Assembly: GCA_016179685.1 (NCBI GenBank)
Contig: JACPCR010000053.1
Location: 1-64,000, forward strand
Direction: 5' to 3'
From: Planctomycetota bacterium
Lineage (GTDB): Bacteria; Planctomycetota; PUPC01; JACPCR01
Length of the DNA stretch: 64,000 bases
Program-made: the position numbers and the translations under genes
Notes under the pieces: model-generated
Databases searched by the model: none
What the model saw: the letters and a program-made list of their open reading frames with translations, nothing else
What the model was told of the DNA's origin: nothing
Shown here: piece by piece, positions 28,470 to 37,739 of the stretch
Position numbering within the stretch: position 1 is the stretch's first letter
How the letters are laid out: every line of letters starts with the position of its first letter

Positions 28470-29258
28470 TTACTCGCCCGGCTTGACTTTCTTCAGGAGA
28501 CGTCCGCCCTTGTCGCGGATTCGGCCAACACCTTCCTTCATGGCCGATGTCACGCCCTTCAGGGCCTCCATCCCCTTCCCACGCACGTTTTTCAGCATCG
28601 AGCCGAGCCTTTCGACCGCCACTCCGATGTTCGCCAGACCCGCGGTCACCAACCCCTTCAGCACCACCACTTGCACGATCTCCTCCACGCTCGATAAATC
28701 CTCGAACTCCTCGTGATTCAGACCGATCCGGAGGGTACGCTCCCGAGCCGCCTCCCCACCCGAAATGTCCTTGAACTTCACGCGGTCGAAGGTCAGTACC
28801 AACCGATCGATCCGCACCTCCGTCGGCGGCTGGGTATGGTCGGATTTCCCTGGAGGCGATTCCTCGCCTTCTAGCAGCGCGGCCAGCCGGTTCAGATTCA
28901 CCTCTCCGGCCGCGTTTTTCATCACGGCGACCTCCTCGACGTTCAATTCCACCAGCGTGCAATGAACGCGGTTCTTGAAGAGTGACCCCAACTCGTAGTC
29001 GACGTAAATCAAGGGAATCCGGGCGAGCACTTCGCCTTCAAAGCCTTCCGGGTTGTAAATCGTGAGGTCCTCGATCCGGATATCCGTCGCCCTCAAGAAT
29101 CGCACATCCAGGTCGCGAATCTCCACCTCCATTCCGAGGGACCGGCGCACGGCCGTCCTCACTCCGTGCCGGACCGCCCAATTCATGCTGAAGAAGGCGG
29201 CGGCGAGGAAGAGGACGAGGATCGCCGCGGCCGCGATTCCGACCTTTTTGAGCCTCAT
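28470..29258 (-). CDS. AsmA-like membrane-anchored protein
   Basis: A 262-residue protein with one N-terminal membrane helix (VGIAAAAILVLFLAAAFFSM, residues 6-25) followed by a periplasmic region. The pattern LGMEVEIRDLDVRFL, then IRIEDLTIYNPEGFEGEVLA and RIDRLVLTFDRVKFKDI is the repeated beta/groove style of AsmA-like proteins, which act in outer-membrane lipid homeostasis or transport. It is much shorter than full AsmA or TamB proteins. The last 60 residues are Gly/Lys-rich helices. The ATG at 29258 starting directly before the membrane helix is preferred to an upstream one at 29327. Confidence 0.75.
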   Translation of the reverse strand: MRLKKVGIAAAAILVLFLAAAFFSMNWAVRHGVRTAVRRSLGMEVEIRDLDVRFLRATDIRIEDLTIYNPEGFEGEVLARIPLIYVDYELGSLFKNRVHCTLVELNVEEVAVMKNAAGEVNLNRLAALLEGEESPPGKSDHTQPPTEVRIDRLVLTFDRVKFKDISGGEAARERTLRIGLNHEEFEDLSSVEEIVQVVVLKGLVTAGLANIGVAVERLGSMLKNVRGKGMEALKGVTSAMKEGVGRIRDKGGRLLKKVKPGE

Positions 29259-29683
29259 GGCTACAGAATCGACAATCCAGTGGAAGGGCTTACTCGCCAA
29301 CGGAGCAAATGCTGCCAGCGCCGGCAAAGCCCAGCATAAGGGATTGGTCTATCCTGGACAAGGCGGAATACGGTGAACCGATTCGACAAACCATCGATGG
29401 CCACCACCCCGATCCCGCTGTCCCGACGCGCACAAGGTCGCGTGGTCAGGAGAATCCGCGAGAATTCCGCGTCCGGGTCCTGAGGGGCGAAGTTCAGCGG
29501 ACCACCCAGGAAGAGCTGCGAGAAATCCCTTGCCGCCGCTCACAACTACCGCAAAATTTGCACGCGAGCCCGTCACCAATCAGCACGTGTGCTCGAGTAC
29601 TGAATTGCAGGTGGTTATTGTGCTGACGAGCTCGAAGCCGGAAGTTATCCCCGCCTTTTCCAGCTTCGAACACCGGTCCAGTT
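29259..29683. other. Gene-free region
   Basis: I see no supported gene or clear regulatory element in these 425 bases. Open frames are short and lack protein-like composition. Confidence 0.4.
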
Positions 29684-29962
29684 TCAGCCGATAAATGCCT
29701 CGGAAGGAAGCTTCAACAAGAAGCGAGTGGCTTTCCGGTCAGGACCGCGCACAACGGCCTTGGTGCCTGTCACCAATTGAGAGTCCTCGGCGTATTCTGT
29801 TCCACACACGGTGCATAGCCACGTGTCAGAACCCAGCGGGATCACCTTCCATGTCTTCCGGACCGGAAATGGGTCGCCATTCATCCGCAGACCCTCGGCA
29901 GCCGTTTTTTCCGAGCAGATCGGGCAAGAGGGATATGCAAGCTGATCAGAGGTCGCGCCCAT
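29684..29962 (-). CDS. Small double-CxxC zinc-ribbon-like protein
   Basis: A 92-residue protein with paired cysteines at 13/16 (SCPICS) and 50/53 (LCTVCG), the spacing of a zinc ribbon. I do not recognise the family. The ATG at 29962 has AGAGGA eight to nine bases upstream, which supports it over in-frame starts that would add a non-conserved N-terminus. The tail (RKATRFLLKLPSEAFIG) is basic and hydrophobic. It stands alone on the minus strand with no partner. Confidence 0.5.
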   Translation of the reverse strand: MGATSDQLAYPSCPICSEKTAAEGLRMNGDPFPVRKTWKVIPLGSDTWLCTVCGTEYAEDSQLVTGTKAVVRGPDRKATRFLLKLPSEAFIG

Positions 29963-30483
29963 AGCGGATGTCCTCTTCGTGCAGAAGAAAGAGAGAATCC
30001 CCGCGCTTTCGTTCCGAAATACACCTTGGGTTACCGTCAATTTTTCCCATCTTTTTCCCAATATGCAACCTTTATGCCGAGAGACAGACATTTCTTGCCT
30101 AGTCGCTTGGGGCGACAAACTTGAAAAACTTTTTCTAGTTTGAGTTACGCTTTAATGGACATGAATTCTTTCGGTCCCGGTCCCGGTCCCGGTCCCGATC
30201 CCGACGTTCGCTCAATTGAGATGTTCCGAGATGAACTTAGAAGCAGGAAACTTGACTTAGAGACTTCTGCTGAAGCGCCAGGGTTGAGCCGGCGAAGCTG
30301 GGCAAGCCCCATGCCCTGAAATCCGCGAGCCCGAAGGGCGCAGCGACTTCATTAGCTTGTTGCGATTGCTGGTTGATTGCTATATAATTATAGGCTTTTG
30401 GTTTTTTCATGAACTCCTTGCTACACAAGGTGTTAGCATCGCTGTTGAACCTCGACAGCCGAAGAAATCTCCTGCTGTAGAAA
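29963..30483. other. Gene-poor region with hexamer repeat
   Basis: No confident gene in these 521 bases. AT-rich stretches near 30121-30160 and 30360-30410 may hold promoters for the flanking genes. The only ordered element is the GGTCCC microsatellite at 30173-30202. Confidence 0.4.
30173..30202. repeat. Hexanucleotide tandem repeat
   Basis: Four perfect GGTCCC units and a fifth GATCCC variant. Each unit is a multiple of three, so length changes would keep a reading frame if one crossed it. Confidence 0.75.
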
Positions 30484-31254
30484 ATGAACAAGAAGAAAAA
30501 AATAAAACTTTTTCGCCTGGTGATGTCGAAGCTGGAAAAGAAATACCCGGAGGCGCTCCCGATAAAGCGGACGGACCCCTTGGACCAGCTTCTGACCTCC
30601 ATTATTCATTTCGACTCACTGCCGGAAAAGGCCAGGCTGGCCCTGGAACTTCTTCGAAAGGAGTTCGTGGACTGGAATGAGGTCCGCGTGAGCGCCGTCT
30701 CAGAGATGGCGGCTGTCCTGCGCGAGGCCGGTTTGGAGGAAGATCGGGCCCGCCTGCTGAAATCCGCGCTGACCCACCTCTTCCTCAAGAAAAATCAACT
30801 CTCCCTGGATTTCATGAAAAATTACCCGGAGAAACAGGCGAGCGAGTTCCTCGCCCGGTTCGAGGGCCTACACCCCTCGATCGTGGATGAGGTGCTCCTG
30901 CTTTCGCTGGGTTTTCAACGTTTTCCGTTGAACGAAAAGACTCAACGGGTGTGCGAGCGGCTGGGATGGGTGGACGACAGCGATGAGGCAGGGGCTGCCC
31001 GGACGATGTCGGCCGTCATTCCCAAGACGTTGAAGGGGAAGGCTTATGTGCTCTTGAAGGCACATGCGGAGGAGACCTGCAAGACGAAGGCGCCGGCCTG
31101 TCCGAGCTGCGTCCTGCAGTCCGACTGCTTGTATTACGCGATGAAGCAGGCCTCGCCGAAGGGCAGGCCGGGCGACAAGCCGGTTTCGACCGTGGAAATC
31201 CGCGGCCGGTCTGGCCGTGCACGCCGAAACGGCCTCCGGTCGTCCAGGTCTTGA
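30484..31254 (+). CDS. Endonuclease III-like (HhH-GPD) protein with altered catalytic positions
   Basis: A 256-residue member of the Nth/HhH-GPD base-excision family. The C-terminal Fe-S signature is intact: C-x6-C-x2-C-x5-C in ETCKTKAPACPSCVLQSDC near residue 200. The helix-hairpin-helix Gly-x-Gly-Lys is replaced by LHPSIVDEVLLLSLGF. The region that normally reads VDTHVxRVxxRLG here reads LNEKTQRVCERLGW, so both the usual Lys nucleophile and catalytic Asp appear absent. It may bind DNA or flip bases without glycosylase activity, or use other residues (inference). About 45 bases separate it from hisG. The Arg-rich tail after residue 225 is unusual. Confidence 0.85.
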   Translation: MNKKKKIKLFRLVMSKLEKKYPEALPIKRTDPLDQLLTSIIHFDSLPEKARLALELLRKEFVDWNEVRVSAVSEMAAVLREAGLEEDRARLLKSALTHLFLKKNQLSLDFMKNYPEKQASEFLARFEGLHPSIVDEVLLLSLGFQRFPLNEKTQRVCERLGWVDDSDEAGAARTMSAVIPKTLKGKAYVLLKAHAEETCKTKAPACPSCVLQSDCLYYAMKQASPKGRPGDKPVSTVEIRGRSGRARRNGLRSSRS

Positions 31255-31298
31255 TGGCCCGGAGAAATGACATCCGAGGACTTTGAAGAGGGTGGACC

Positions 31299-32171
31299 AT
31301 GGGCGTATTGAAGCTGGGTGTGCCCGCCGGTAGCCTCCAGGAATCCACCATGGAACTGATGGCGAAGGCCGGCTATGCCGTCTCCAGCAGCCAGTCTCGG
31401 GCGTATGCTCTGAGCACCGCGGACCCGGAGATCACCGCCGTGCGTTTCCGCGCCCAGGAAATGTCTCGTTATGTCGAGGATGGCGTTCTGGACGCTGGCC
31501 TGACGGGCCAGGATTGGATTGACGAGGCAGGCTCCGACGTCGTCCAGGTCGCTGAGCTCGTCTACGCCAAGCAGCGGCTCGCCCCGGTCCGCTGGGTCCT
31601 CGCCGTGCCGGAGGAATCCACCCTTCGGTCCGTCCATGACCTTCAGGGCAAGCTGATCGCGACGGAGCTGGTGAAGGTGACTCAGCGTTACCTGGCAGCG
31701 AACGGAGTGGGGGCCAAGGTGGAATTCTCCTGGGGTGCGACGGAGGCCAAGGCGCGTCTGGTGGACGCCATTGTGGACGTGACGGAGACGGGGACGAGCC
31801 TCCGGGCGAACCATTTGCGGATTCTGGACACGGTGATGACCTCGACCACGAAGCTGATCGCCAACCGGAAGTCATGGGGCGACGCGTGGAAGCGTACGAA
31901 GATGGAGAACCTGGCCATTCTGCTGCAAGGGGCTATCTTGGCCCGGGAGAAAGTGGGGCTGAAGATGAACGTGGCGGCGGGGAGTCTCCCGGCGGTCCTG
32001 GCGTTGCTCCCCGCGATGCGCCGGCCGACGATCTCGCAGCTTGCCGAGGCGGAGTGGTGCGCTCTGGAGACCATTGTTGACGAGAGCCTGGTCCGGGATT
32101 TGATTCCGAAGCTGAAGCGTGCCGGGGCCGAAGGCATCATCGAGTACCCCTTGAATAAGGTCATCCCATGA
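31299..32171 (+). CDS. hisG: ATP phosphoribosyltransferase, long form
   Basis: Catalyses the first step of histidine biosynthesis, joining ATP and PRPP. The 290 residues indicate the long form with a C-terminal regulatory domain that senses histidine, so no HisZ is needed. Visible marks are [37 protein letters not shown] and the PRPP-binding [16 protein letters not shown]; the C-terminal part includes [28 protein letters not shown] precedes the ATG. Its stop overlaps the next start by four bases (ATGA). No other his gene is in the window, so the histidine genes are dispersed in this genome. Confidence 0.95.
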   Translation: MGVLKLGVPAGSLQESTMELMAKAGYAVSSSQSRAYALSTADPEITAVRFRAQEMSRYVEDGVLDAGLTGQDWIDEAGSDVVQVAELVYAKQRLAPVRWVLAVPEESTLRSVHDLQGKLIATELVKVTQRYLAANGVGAKVEFSWGATEAKARLVDAIVDVTETGTSLRANHLRILDTVMTSTTKLIANRKSWGDAWKRTKMENLAILLQGAILAREKVGLKMNVAAGSLPAVLALLPAMRRPTISQLAEAEWCALETIVDESLVRDLIPKLKRAGAEGIIEYPLNKVIP

Positions 32172-33916
32172 AGCCCTCTGAACGATGGAGATGGCCCCCG
32201 TCTCGGGCTGTTCTCCTGCCTGCTCTGCTGGCTCTGGAGTGGGTCTCGCTGCTGCCCGCAGACGCAGAATCGGACACTGGCGAGGCCGCCGTGCCCCCCG
32301 AGGCCGCGGTGGACCCCCGGGCCTACGCAGCGTTCGCGGCGGGTGTCACCGCACGGCTGCGGGGCGACGACTCGGCCGCGATGAAACAGTTCCGGACGGC
32401 CCTCAAGTTCGCACCCGGATCATCCTCCATCCTCCGCGAGGTGGCGGACCTCTACATGGAGCGCGGTGAGGTCACGAGAGCGATAGAAATCTACCGCAAG
32501 GTGCTCGACCAGTGGCCGCGGGACTTGAAGGCGAATCGCGAGCTGGGCCGGATTTATTTCCGGCAAAAAAAAGCGGAAGAGGCCATCCGGCATCTCCGCA
32601 TCGTTACCGAGGAGCAGCCGGACGACATCCTCATCCGTTTCCTGCTGGCTACCCTGTATAAGTCCGTGGACCAGCCCGATGCCTGCGTTCGGGAGTACGA
32701 GGCGGTCCTGCGCATCCGTCCCCACCTCGTGCGAACGAGCGAAGCGTTGAAGGACTTATACCGCGAGTTGCCACGCCCCGTGGAGGCGCTCAGGGAGGAA
32801 GAGAGCCGGGCGGCCCCGGACGATTTCATACCCCGGTTTCGACTGGCGCAGGCGCTGCTCGAGGCCCAGAAACCCGATGAGGCCGTGCGGGTCCTCGAGT
32901 CCGCGGTGAAGATCGAGCCGAACTGGAGCGCAGGCCTCGAGACCCTGGGGAAGCTTTATGAGGCTGAAGGCAAGGCCGCGGAGGCCATCGATGCCTATGT
33001 CCGGGCCGCGGTCTCCCATCCCAGCCGGACGGACCTCCTCTATCACATCGCCGAGCTGCACCTCCAGTCTGGACGGACGGCGGATGCCGCGCGGGAGCTG
33101 GAGAAAGTCAGGGCCGTTCAGCCGACCCACGAGGACACGCTCTACCGGCTGACTTATTGTTATCACGAGCTGAAGCAGTATGAAGCGTCGGTCGGCCCCG
33201 GCGAGGAGTACCTGCGGCATCGGGAGGACCGGGTGGACCCTCACATTTACGAGCTTTTGGGCACGGCCTATGCCGCGCTGGGCAGGTCCGAGAAGGCCTA
33301 CTCGTGCGTCAGCGCGCTCCGCCACGTCTTCGAAGAGTCGCCGCGGTCGTCGCGTTCCCCCTCGTACGCCCGCATGGCCGCGCGCGTCCTCGGCGCGCTC
33401 GGCGATCGCCGGGCGGCCATCCAGGCCCTCGAGGAGGCCCTGGAGCACACCCCGGACCACCTCGAAGTCAGACTCGACCTAGCCGCTCTTTATGACCAGG
33501 AGGGGATGGAAAACCTGGCGGAGGAGGTCCTGCGGACCGCATTCCAGAAGACCCCGAACGACCCGCGGGTGAACAACCACCTGGGTTATTTCCTGGCGGA
33601 GAAGGGGCGGAATCTTGAAGAAGCCGCCGTTCTGATCCAAAATGCCCTCCGGGCCGAGCCGCGGAACTGGGCCTATCTGGACAGTCTCGGCTGGGTCTAT
33701 TTCCGGCAGGGCCGTACGGCCGATGCCTTGGAAAAACTGCAGGAAGCCATTACCATTCATGAAGACTCCGTTCTGCGGGCGCACCTGGGCGACGTCTTTC
33801 AGGCCCTGAACGAGCCGGAGAAGGCCGTCGGCCAGTGGCGCCGCGCCCTGGAACTGGACCCGCGGTTCGAAAAGGTGCGGCAGAAGCTGGAGGCGCTGCC
33901 GCCCCGCGCCCGTTGA
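32168..33916 (+). CDS. Secreted or periplasmic TPR-repeat protein
   Basis: A 582-residue protein with a probable signal peptide (residues 10-32, [20 protein letters not shown]) followed by about twelve tetratricopeptide repeats to the C-terminus: [103 protein letters not shown] arrays mediate protein-protein contacts, and the signal peptide places it outside the cytoplasm. It overlaps hisG by four bases, so it is translationally coupled to it, although no functional link is evident. A YebC-family gene follows after about 80 bases. Confidence 0.9.
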   Translation: MKPSERWRWPPSRAVLLPALLALEWVSLLPADAESDTGEAAVPPEAAVDPRAYAAFAAGVTARLRGDDSAAMKQFRTALKFAPGSSSILREVADLYMERGEVTRAIEIYRKVLDQWPRDLKANRELGRIYFRQKKAEEAIRHLRIVTEEQPDDILIRFLLATLYKSVDQPDACVREYEAVLRIRPHLVRTSEALKDLYRELPRPVEALREEESRAAPDDFIPRFRLAQALLEAQKPDEAVRVLESAVKIEPNWSAGLETLGKLYEAEGKAAEAIDAYVRAAVSHPSRTDLLYHIAELHLQSGRTADAARELEKVRAVQPTHEDTLYRLTYCYHELKQYEASVGPGEEYLRHREDRVDPHIYELLGTAYAALGRSEKAYSCVSALRHVFEESPRSSRSPSYARMAARVLGALGDRRAAIQALEEALEHTPDHLEVRLDLAALYDQEGMENLAEEVLRTAFQKTPNDPRVNNHLGYFLAEKGRNLEEAAVLIQNALRAEPRNWAYLDSLGWVYFRQGRTADALEKLQEAITIHEDSVLRAHLGDVFQALNEPEKAVGQWRRALELDPRFEKVRQKLEALPPRAR

Positions 33917-33997
33917 CGAGCCAAGGGCCCTCAGGTTGGGCATCCGGTGTCCGAGACCACTACGCCCGAGTCTCCGGGTGGTCGGCAGGAACGCATC

Positions 33998-34747
33998 ATG
34001 GCCAGACATTCGCACTGGGCAGGCATCAAACACAAGAAGGGCCTCCTGGATGCCCGCAGAGGCAAGCGGTTCACCAAGCTCGCCCGCTTGATTATGTCCG
34101 CCGCCCGGACGGGTGGAGGGGACCCGGAGGCGAACCTGCACCTCAAGTATGCCATCGAACGCGCCCGGGCGGCCAGCATGCCCAAAGACAACATCGACCG
34201 GGCGATCCTGAAAGGCACGGGTGAACTGCAGGGCGAGAGCCTCGAGGCGGTCACCTATGAAGGTTATGGCAGCAGCGGCGTTGCCATTCTTCTCGAGGGC
34301 CTGACCGACAATCGCAACCGTACGGCTGCGGAGATTCGCAAGGTCTTCGAGGCCCACGGGGGCCGGATGGGCCAGGCCGGGTGCGTCTCCTGGCTCTTCG
34401 AGAAGAAGGGCTTGTTCACCCTGGGCCGGGCGAGGAAGGTGGACGGGGAGCGCCTGCTGGATCTCCTGCTCGAGGCGAACGCGGAAGACGTCCAGGAGGA
34501 CGAAAACGGCTTCGAGATTCTGTGCGCCACTGAGGATTTCATGAAGGTGAAGGATGCCCTGTCCCGCGCCGGCCTCGAGCCCGAAGAGGCCGAGTTGACG
34601 TATCTGCCCAAGTCCCGGGTGCGCCTGGATGCGGAGGCCAGCGGGAAGGTGCTCCCCCTCATGGAACAGCTCGAGGAGCACGAGGACATCCAGGCGGTTC
34701 ACGCGAATTTCGAGCTTCCGCCCGAGGTGCTCAAAAATCTGGAGTGA
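33998..34747 (+). CDS. YebC/PmpR-family protein
   Basis: A 249-residue member of the widespread YebC/TACO1 family, linked to transcriptional control and to translation of difficult, proline-rich stretches. Typical sequence: MARHSHWAGIKHKKGLLDAR, then KRFTKLARLIMSAARTGGGD, MPKDNIDRAILKGTGEL, VTYEGYGSSGVAILLEGLTD and FEAHGGRMGQAGCVSWLFEK. The start at 33998 matches the family's MAGHSKW beginning and has AGGA seven bases upstream; an in-frame ATG at 33947 adds an unrelated Ser/Thr/Pro stretch. It is followed by an FHA-domain gene after 33 bases, probably in the same transcript. Confidence 0.95.
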   Translation: MARHSHWAGIKHKKGLLDARRGKRFTKLARLIMSAARTGGGDPEANLHLKYAIERARAASMPKDNIDRAILKGTGELQGESLEAVTYEGYGSSGVAILLEGLTDNRNRTAAEIRKVFEAHGGRMGQAGCVSWLFEKKGLFTLGRARKVDGERLLDLLLEANAEDVQEDENGFEILCATEDFMKVKDALSRAGLEPEEAELTYLPKSRVRLDAEASGKVLPLMEQLEEHEDIQAVHANFELPPEVLKNLE

Positions 34748-34780
34748 TCCACTGACTCACCGTCTCCGAAGAACGTTCCT

Positions 34781-35239
34781 ATGCCCAACGCCAAGCTCAT
34801 CGACAACCAGACCGGCAAACACTACGACCTGATCAACCCGGTGTTCCGGATCGGCCGGAACGCGGACAACGACATCGTGGTCAAGAGCCGCATGGTCTCC
34901 AAGTACCACGTCGAAATCCAGAAGAAGATCACGGGCTTCCACGTGGTGGACCCGGGCAGCAAGCACGGATGCTACGTCAACAACGATCGGGTGAAGAAGC
35001 TGCTGCACCTGCATGACGGCGACCGCATCCGGGTGCTGATCATTTTTTCGGACGACGAGGCGGCCCAGATGAATGCGGACGAGTCCGGCACGAAGACGCT
35101 CTCCACGAAGGCGCAGGCCGTCGCCAAGTCCAAGCTGGACGGCAGCGAAAAAAACGTCAACGTCGTCTGCGATTACACCTTCCGGCAGGAGGGGATAGGC
35201 GTGATCGAGCGGCTGGCGCAGATATTCGCCAAACGATGA
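34781..35239 (+). CDS. FHA-domain protein
   Basis: A 152-residue cytoplasmic protein whose first 90 residues are an FHA phosphothreonine-binding domain. It retains the key residues: Gly-Arg in NPVFRIGRNADNDIV, Ser and His in SKYHVEI, and Asn in HGCYVNNDRVKKLLHLHDGD. FHA domains bind Thr-phosphorylated partners, often of Hanks-type kinases; one such kinase is at the right end of this window. The C-terminal 60 residues have no recognised fold and end with a short helix (IGVIERLAQIFAKR). It lies 33 bases after the YebC-family gene. Confidence 0.9.
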   Translation: MPNAKLIDNQTGKHYDLINPVFRIGRNADNDIVVKSRMVSKYHVEIQKKITGFHVVDPGSKHGCYVNNDRVKKLLHLHDGDRIRVLIIFSDDEAAQMNADESGTKTLSTKAQAVAKSKLDGSEKNVNVVCDYTFRQEGIGVIERLAQIFAKR

Positions 35240-35311
35240 TTCCCGCTTCTCGCTTCTCTTCTGTCCCTTCGTCGCCGCGTCCCCGCATCGTTTCTCACGT
35301 TTTCACCTTTC

Positions 35312-35400
35312 CGCGCCCACACGCTCCCACGCCCGGCGTCAGGTCTCAGACCCTCGTCCCTTGCCCCCTGGTCCCTCTGTTCTCAAGACTGAGGACTCAA
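35312..35400 (+). repeat. Dispersed repeat, copy A
   Basis: About 90 bases including GGCGTCAGGTCTCAGACC and TCTCAAGACTGAGGACTCAA. An inverted, roughly 80-85 percent similar copy lies at 41110-41197. Both copies are intergenic. Confidence 0.75.
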
Positions 35401-36176
35401 CTCTGAGGAGCGTGTTCCCGCACCCGCTTGACGACCTCGTCCACGTCTCGGATGAGGTAGCCGAAGTCGCTGCCGATCTGAAGCCACTGGACCCCGCGAC
35501 GCACCAGCACGCACGCGGTGTCGGGATCGGGACCCAGCCCGGACCCTATCCACAAGCCCGCGGCGCGGGTCCGGGCGATCACCACCTCCGTCGCGGCCAC
35601 GACCTTCGGATGCTCGACCTGCCCCAGCACCCCGAGCGCGCTCGAAAGGTCCACCGGGCCCAGGACGAGCGAGTCGAGGCCCGGTATCTCCAGCAGGTCA
35701 TCCAGCACGGAAAGCGCCTCCGCCGTCTCGAGCATGACGGAGACGAACACCTCGCGGTTGGCGCGCTCGAAGAAGCCCGCCAGGGGCTCGCGGCCGTAAT
35801 TCGATGGCACCCGAGGCCCGCAGCCGCGGCGGCCCTGCGGCGCATATCGGCAGTCGCTGACGATCTTCCGGACCTCCTCAACGCTACGAACCTGCGGAAC
35901 GACGATTCCATCCGCGCCCGCATCGAGCACGGGCTTGATGAATGCCGTGTCGCTCCCGGTGACGCGGACGATCGCCGGTGTGCCCCTCGACCGGGCCGCG
36001 AGCATGTGTGCGCTCAATGCCTCCGGACTCATCGGACTGTGTTCCATGTCATACCAAAGAAAATCGACGGACTGGGCCAGGGCCTCGCTCACCAGTGGAT
36101 CCGTAAAGGTGATTCCGACTCCAAGGCACAGCCGGCCTTCCTGGAGCTTCTGACGGAAGCGCCCGATGGGACTCAT
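35397..36176 (-). CDS. HpcH/HpaI-family aldolase
   Basis: A 259-residue class II pyruvate-type aldolase/citrate-lyase-like enzyme. Visible features are DFLWYDMEHSPMSPEAL, the Arg in AIVRVTGSDTAF, GADGIVVPQVRSVEEVRKIV, the metal-binding Glu in VMLETAEALSVLDDLLEI, and Asp in LVLGPVDLSSALG. The family cleaves 2-keto-3-deoxy or hydroxyheptanedioate-type acids to pyruvate and an aldehyde; the substrate is not predictable here. The ATG at 36176 (MSPIGRFRQKL) is preferred over one 18 codons upstream, which adds Ser-rich sequence. It stands alone on the minus strand, next to a repeat-rich region. Confidence 0.9.
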   Translation of the reverse strand: MSPIGRFRQKLQEGRLCLGVGITFTDPLVSEALAQSVDFLWYDMEHSPMSPEALSAHMLAARSRGTPAIVRVTGSDTAFIKPVLDAGADGIVVPQVRSVEEVRKIVSDCRYAPQGRRGCGPRVPSNYGREPLAGFFERANREVFVSVMLETAEALSVLDDLLEIPGLDSLVLGPVDLSSALGVLGQVEHPKVVAATEVVIARTRAAGLWIGSGLGPDPDTACVLVRRGVQWLQIGSDFGYLIRDVDEVVKRVREHAPQS

Positions 36177-36260
36177 GGATACTCCGGAGGAAAAAGAGGG
36201 GTATCTGGACTCGCTCACTCCCAGGGCCATTGTCGCGCCCGCAGGCGCATGGTCAAGCGG

Positions 36261-36530
36261 AGGGGAGGGCAGGCGTGGCGGCCTGCTGCCCGCACGTCGT
36301 GAGCGTAGCCGAAGCGTTCCTGCGCTCCGGAAGGGTGACGGTCCCGACGCTCGGAGCTCATCCCGTTGGGAAGCGTCGGCACAGCGCGTGAGCGCGTCAG
36401 AGGGGAGGGCAGGTGCGGCGGGCTGCTGCCCCGCGCGTCGTGAGCGTAGCCGAAGCGCTCCTGCGCTCCGGAAGGGTGACGGTCCCGACGCTCGGAGCTC
36501 ATCCCGTTGGGAAGCGTCGGCACAGCGCGC
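36261..36530. repeat. Two tandem copies of a diverged dispersed repeat
   Basis: Units begin AGGGGAGGGCAGG at 36261 and 36401 (140-base period). Both contain GTAGCCGAAGCG and CTCATCCCGTTGGGAAGCG, shared in diverged form with the copies at 5.5 and 14.0 kb. A third partial unit resumes at 36664 after an inserted element. A flanking block (GTCGCGCCCGCAGGCGC) occurs at about 36233 and again at about 36709. Confidence 0.8.
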
Positions 36531-36658
36531 GGTAACTGCCGAGTGATCGTCACCGGAGGCCTGTTTCTGTGAGTCCCGTAGGGACGTCCGAAATGAGCCC
36601 AGGGCACAAGTTCGCCGAAGCCCCGCGAAGGCGAACGCAGTTTCGCTAAGGAGTTACC
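36530..36658. mobile_element. 129-base element inserted in a repeat unit
   Basis: Ends are GGTAACTGCC (36531-36540) and its near complement finishing AGTTACC (36652-36658). A 5-base duplication GCGCG flanks it (36525-36529 and 36659-36663). Removing the element and one GCGCG restores GCGCGTGAGCGCG, exactly as at the junction of the intact units near 36384-36396. The interior carries GTGAGTCCCGTAGGGACG and AGCCCAGGGCA. There is no coding capacity. Confidence 0.75.
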
Positions 36659-36804
36659 GCGCGTGAGCGCGTCAGGTGGGAGGGCCGGCGCGGCGCCTGC
36701 CACGACGTCGCGCCCGCAGGCGCGTGGTCAAGCGGGGCCGCACTCGTCTCGTGCACGAGGCGCCTTCCCTGGCACACGCACACGTTGTAAACTGTGCGCC
36801 TCTC

Positions 36805-37665
36805 ATGAAAACCATCATCTTCCTCATCCAGTGCCCCGACCAGAAGGGCCTGGTCTCACGCATCAGCACCTTCTTCTACCAGCGCGGCTTCAATATCCTC
36901 CACTGCCAGCAGCATACCGACGTGCAGACCGGCCAGTATTTCATGCGGGTGAAGCTCGACCTGGATACCCTGACGACGACACGGCGGTCTCTCGAGGAGG
37001 ATTTCTGCGCCTTCGCTCGCCCGCTCGGCCTCACCTGGTCGGTCCACTACACCGATCTTGTGCAACGCATGGCGATTCTGGTGAGCAAGACCTCCCATTG
37101 TCTCTATGACCTGCTGCTCCGGCGGCAGGAAGGGGAAATCCGTTGCGAGGTCCCGCTCATCCTCAGCAATCACCCGATCCTGGAGTCCGTAGGCGAGAAG
37201 TTCCGCATCCCTTTCCACTGCCTGCCGGTCGCCCCGGAGGCGAAGGCTCAGCAGGAGGAGCAGGTACGCCGGCTGCTCAAGCAGTATCACATCGACCTGG
37301 TCGTATTGGCGCGTTACATGCAAATCCTGTCCAGGCCCTTCGTCGAGGAGTATGCCGGCCGGATCATCAACATCCACCATGCGTTTCTGCCCGCTTTTCA
37401 AGGTGGCAACCCCTACCAGCGCGCCTACGAGCGCGGGGTAAAGATGATCGGGGCCACGGCGCACTATGCCACAGCGGACCTCGATGAGGGCCCGATTATC
37501 GAGCAGGACGTTGAGCGCGTGACCCACGAGGATTCCGTGGAAGACCTGGTCCGGATCGGCCGCGACGTCGAACGCGTCGTGCTCGCCCGGGCCGTGAAGG
37601 CGCACCTCGAACACCGCATCCTCATCGCCGGCCGCCGAAGCATCGTGTTCTCGGCCGGCGTTTGA
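36805..37665 (+). CDS. purU: Formyltetrahydrofolate deformylase
   Basis: Hydrolyses 10-formyltetrahydrofolate to formate and tetrahydrofolate, supplying formate or balancing one-carbon pools. The 286 residues match PurU. An N-terminal ACT domain (IIFLIQCPDQKGLVSRISTF, RGFNILHCQQHTD) precedes the formyltransferase-like domain. The catalytic Asn-His-Asp set is in IINIHHAFLPAFQGGNPY and HYATADLDEGPIIEQD. The ATG at 36805 begins the family-typical sequence; upstream in-frame starts add Arg-rich repeat-derived residues. The dispersed repeat region lies directly upstream, so the promoter may be within it. Confidence 0.96.
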   Translation: MKTIIFLIQCPDQKGLVSRISTFFYQRGFNILHCQQHTDVQTGQYFMRVKLDLDTLTTTRRSLEEDFCAFARPLGLTWSVHYTDLVQRMAILVSKTSHCLYDLLLRRQEGEIRCEVPLILSNHPILESVGEKFRIPFHCLPVAPEAKAQQEEQVRRLLKQYHIDLVVLARYMQILSRPFVEEYAGRIINIHHAFLPAFQGGNPYQRAYERGVKMIGATAHYATADLDEGPIIEQDVERVTHEDSVEDLVRIGRDVERVVLARAVKAHLEHRILIAGRRSIVFSAGV

Positions 37666-37739
37666 CGAGACGGCTTGACCCTCTCAACTTCCCATTCCGT
37701 GCTCCGGAAAAGGAAGCCCTTGCAGGGCGACGCATCCCC

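Noticed and set aside
30161..30319. 52-codon ORF containing the GPGPGPGPDP tract from the hexamer repeat
   Set aside because: The start region is the microsatellite itself, there is no clear ribosome site, and the second half is Arg/Ser/Pro-rich with no family features.
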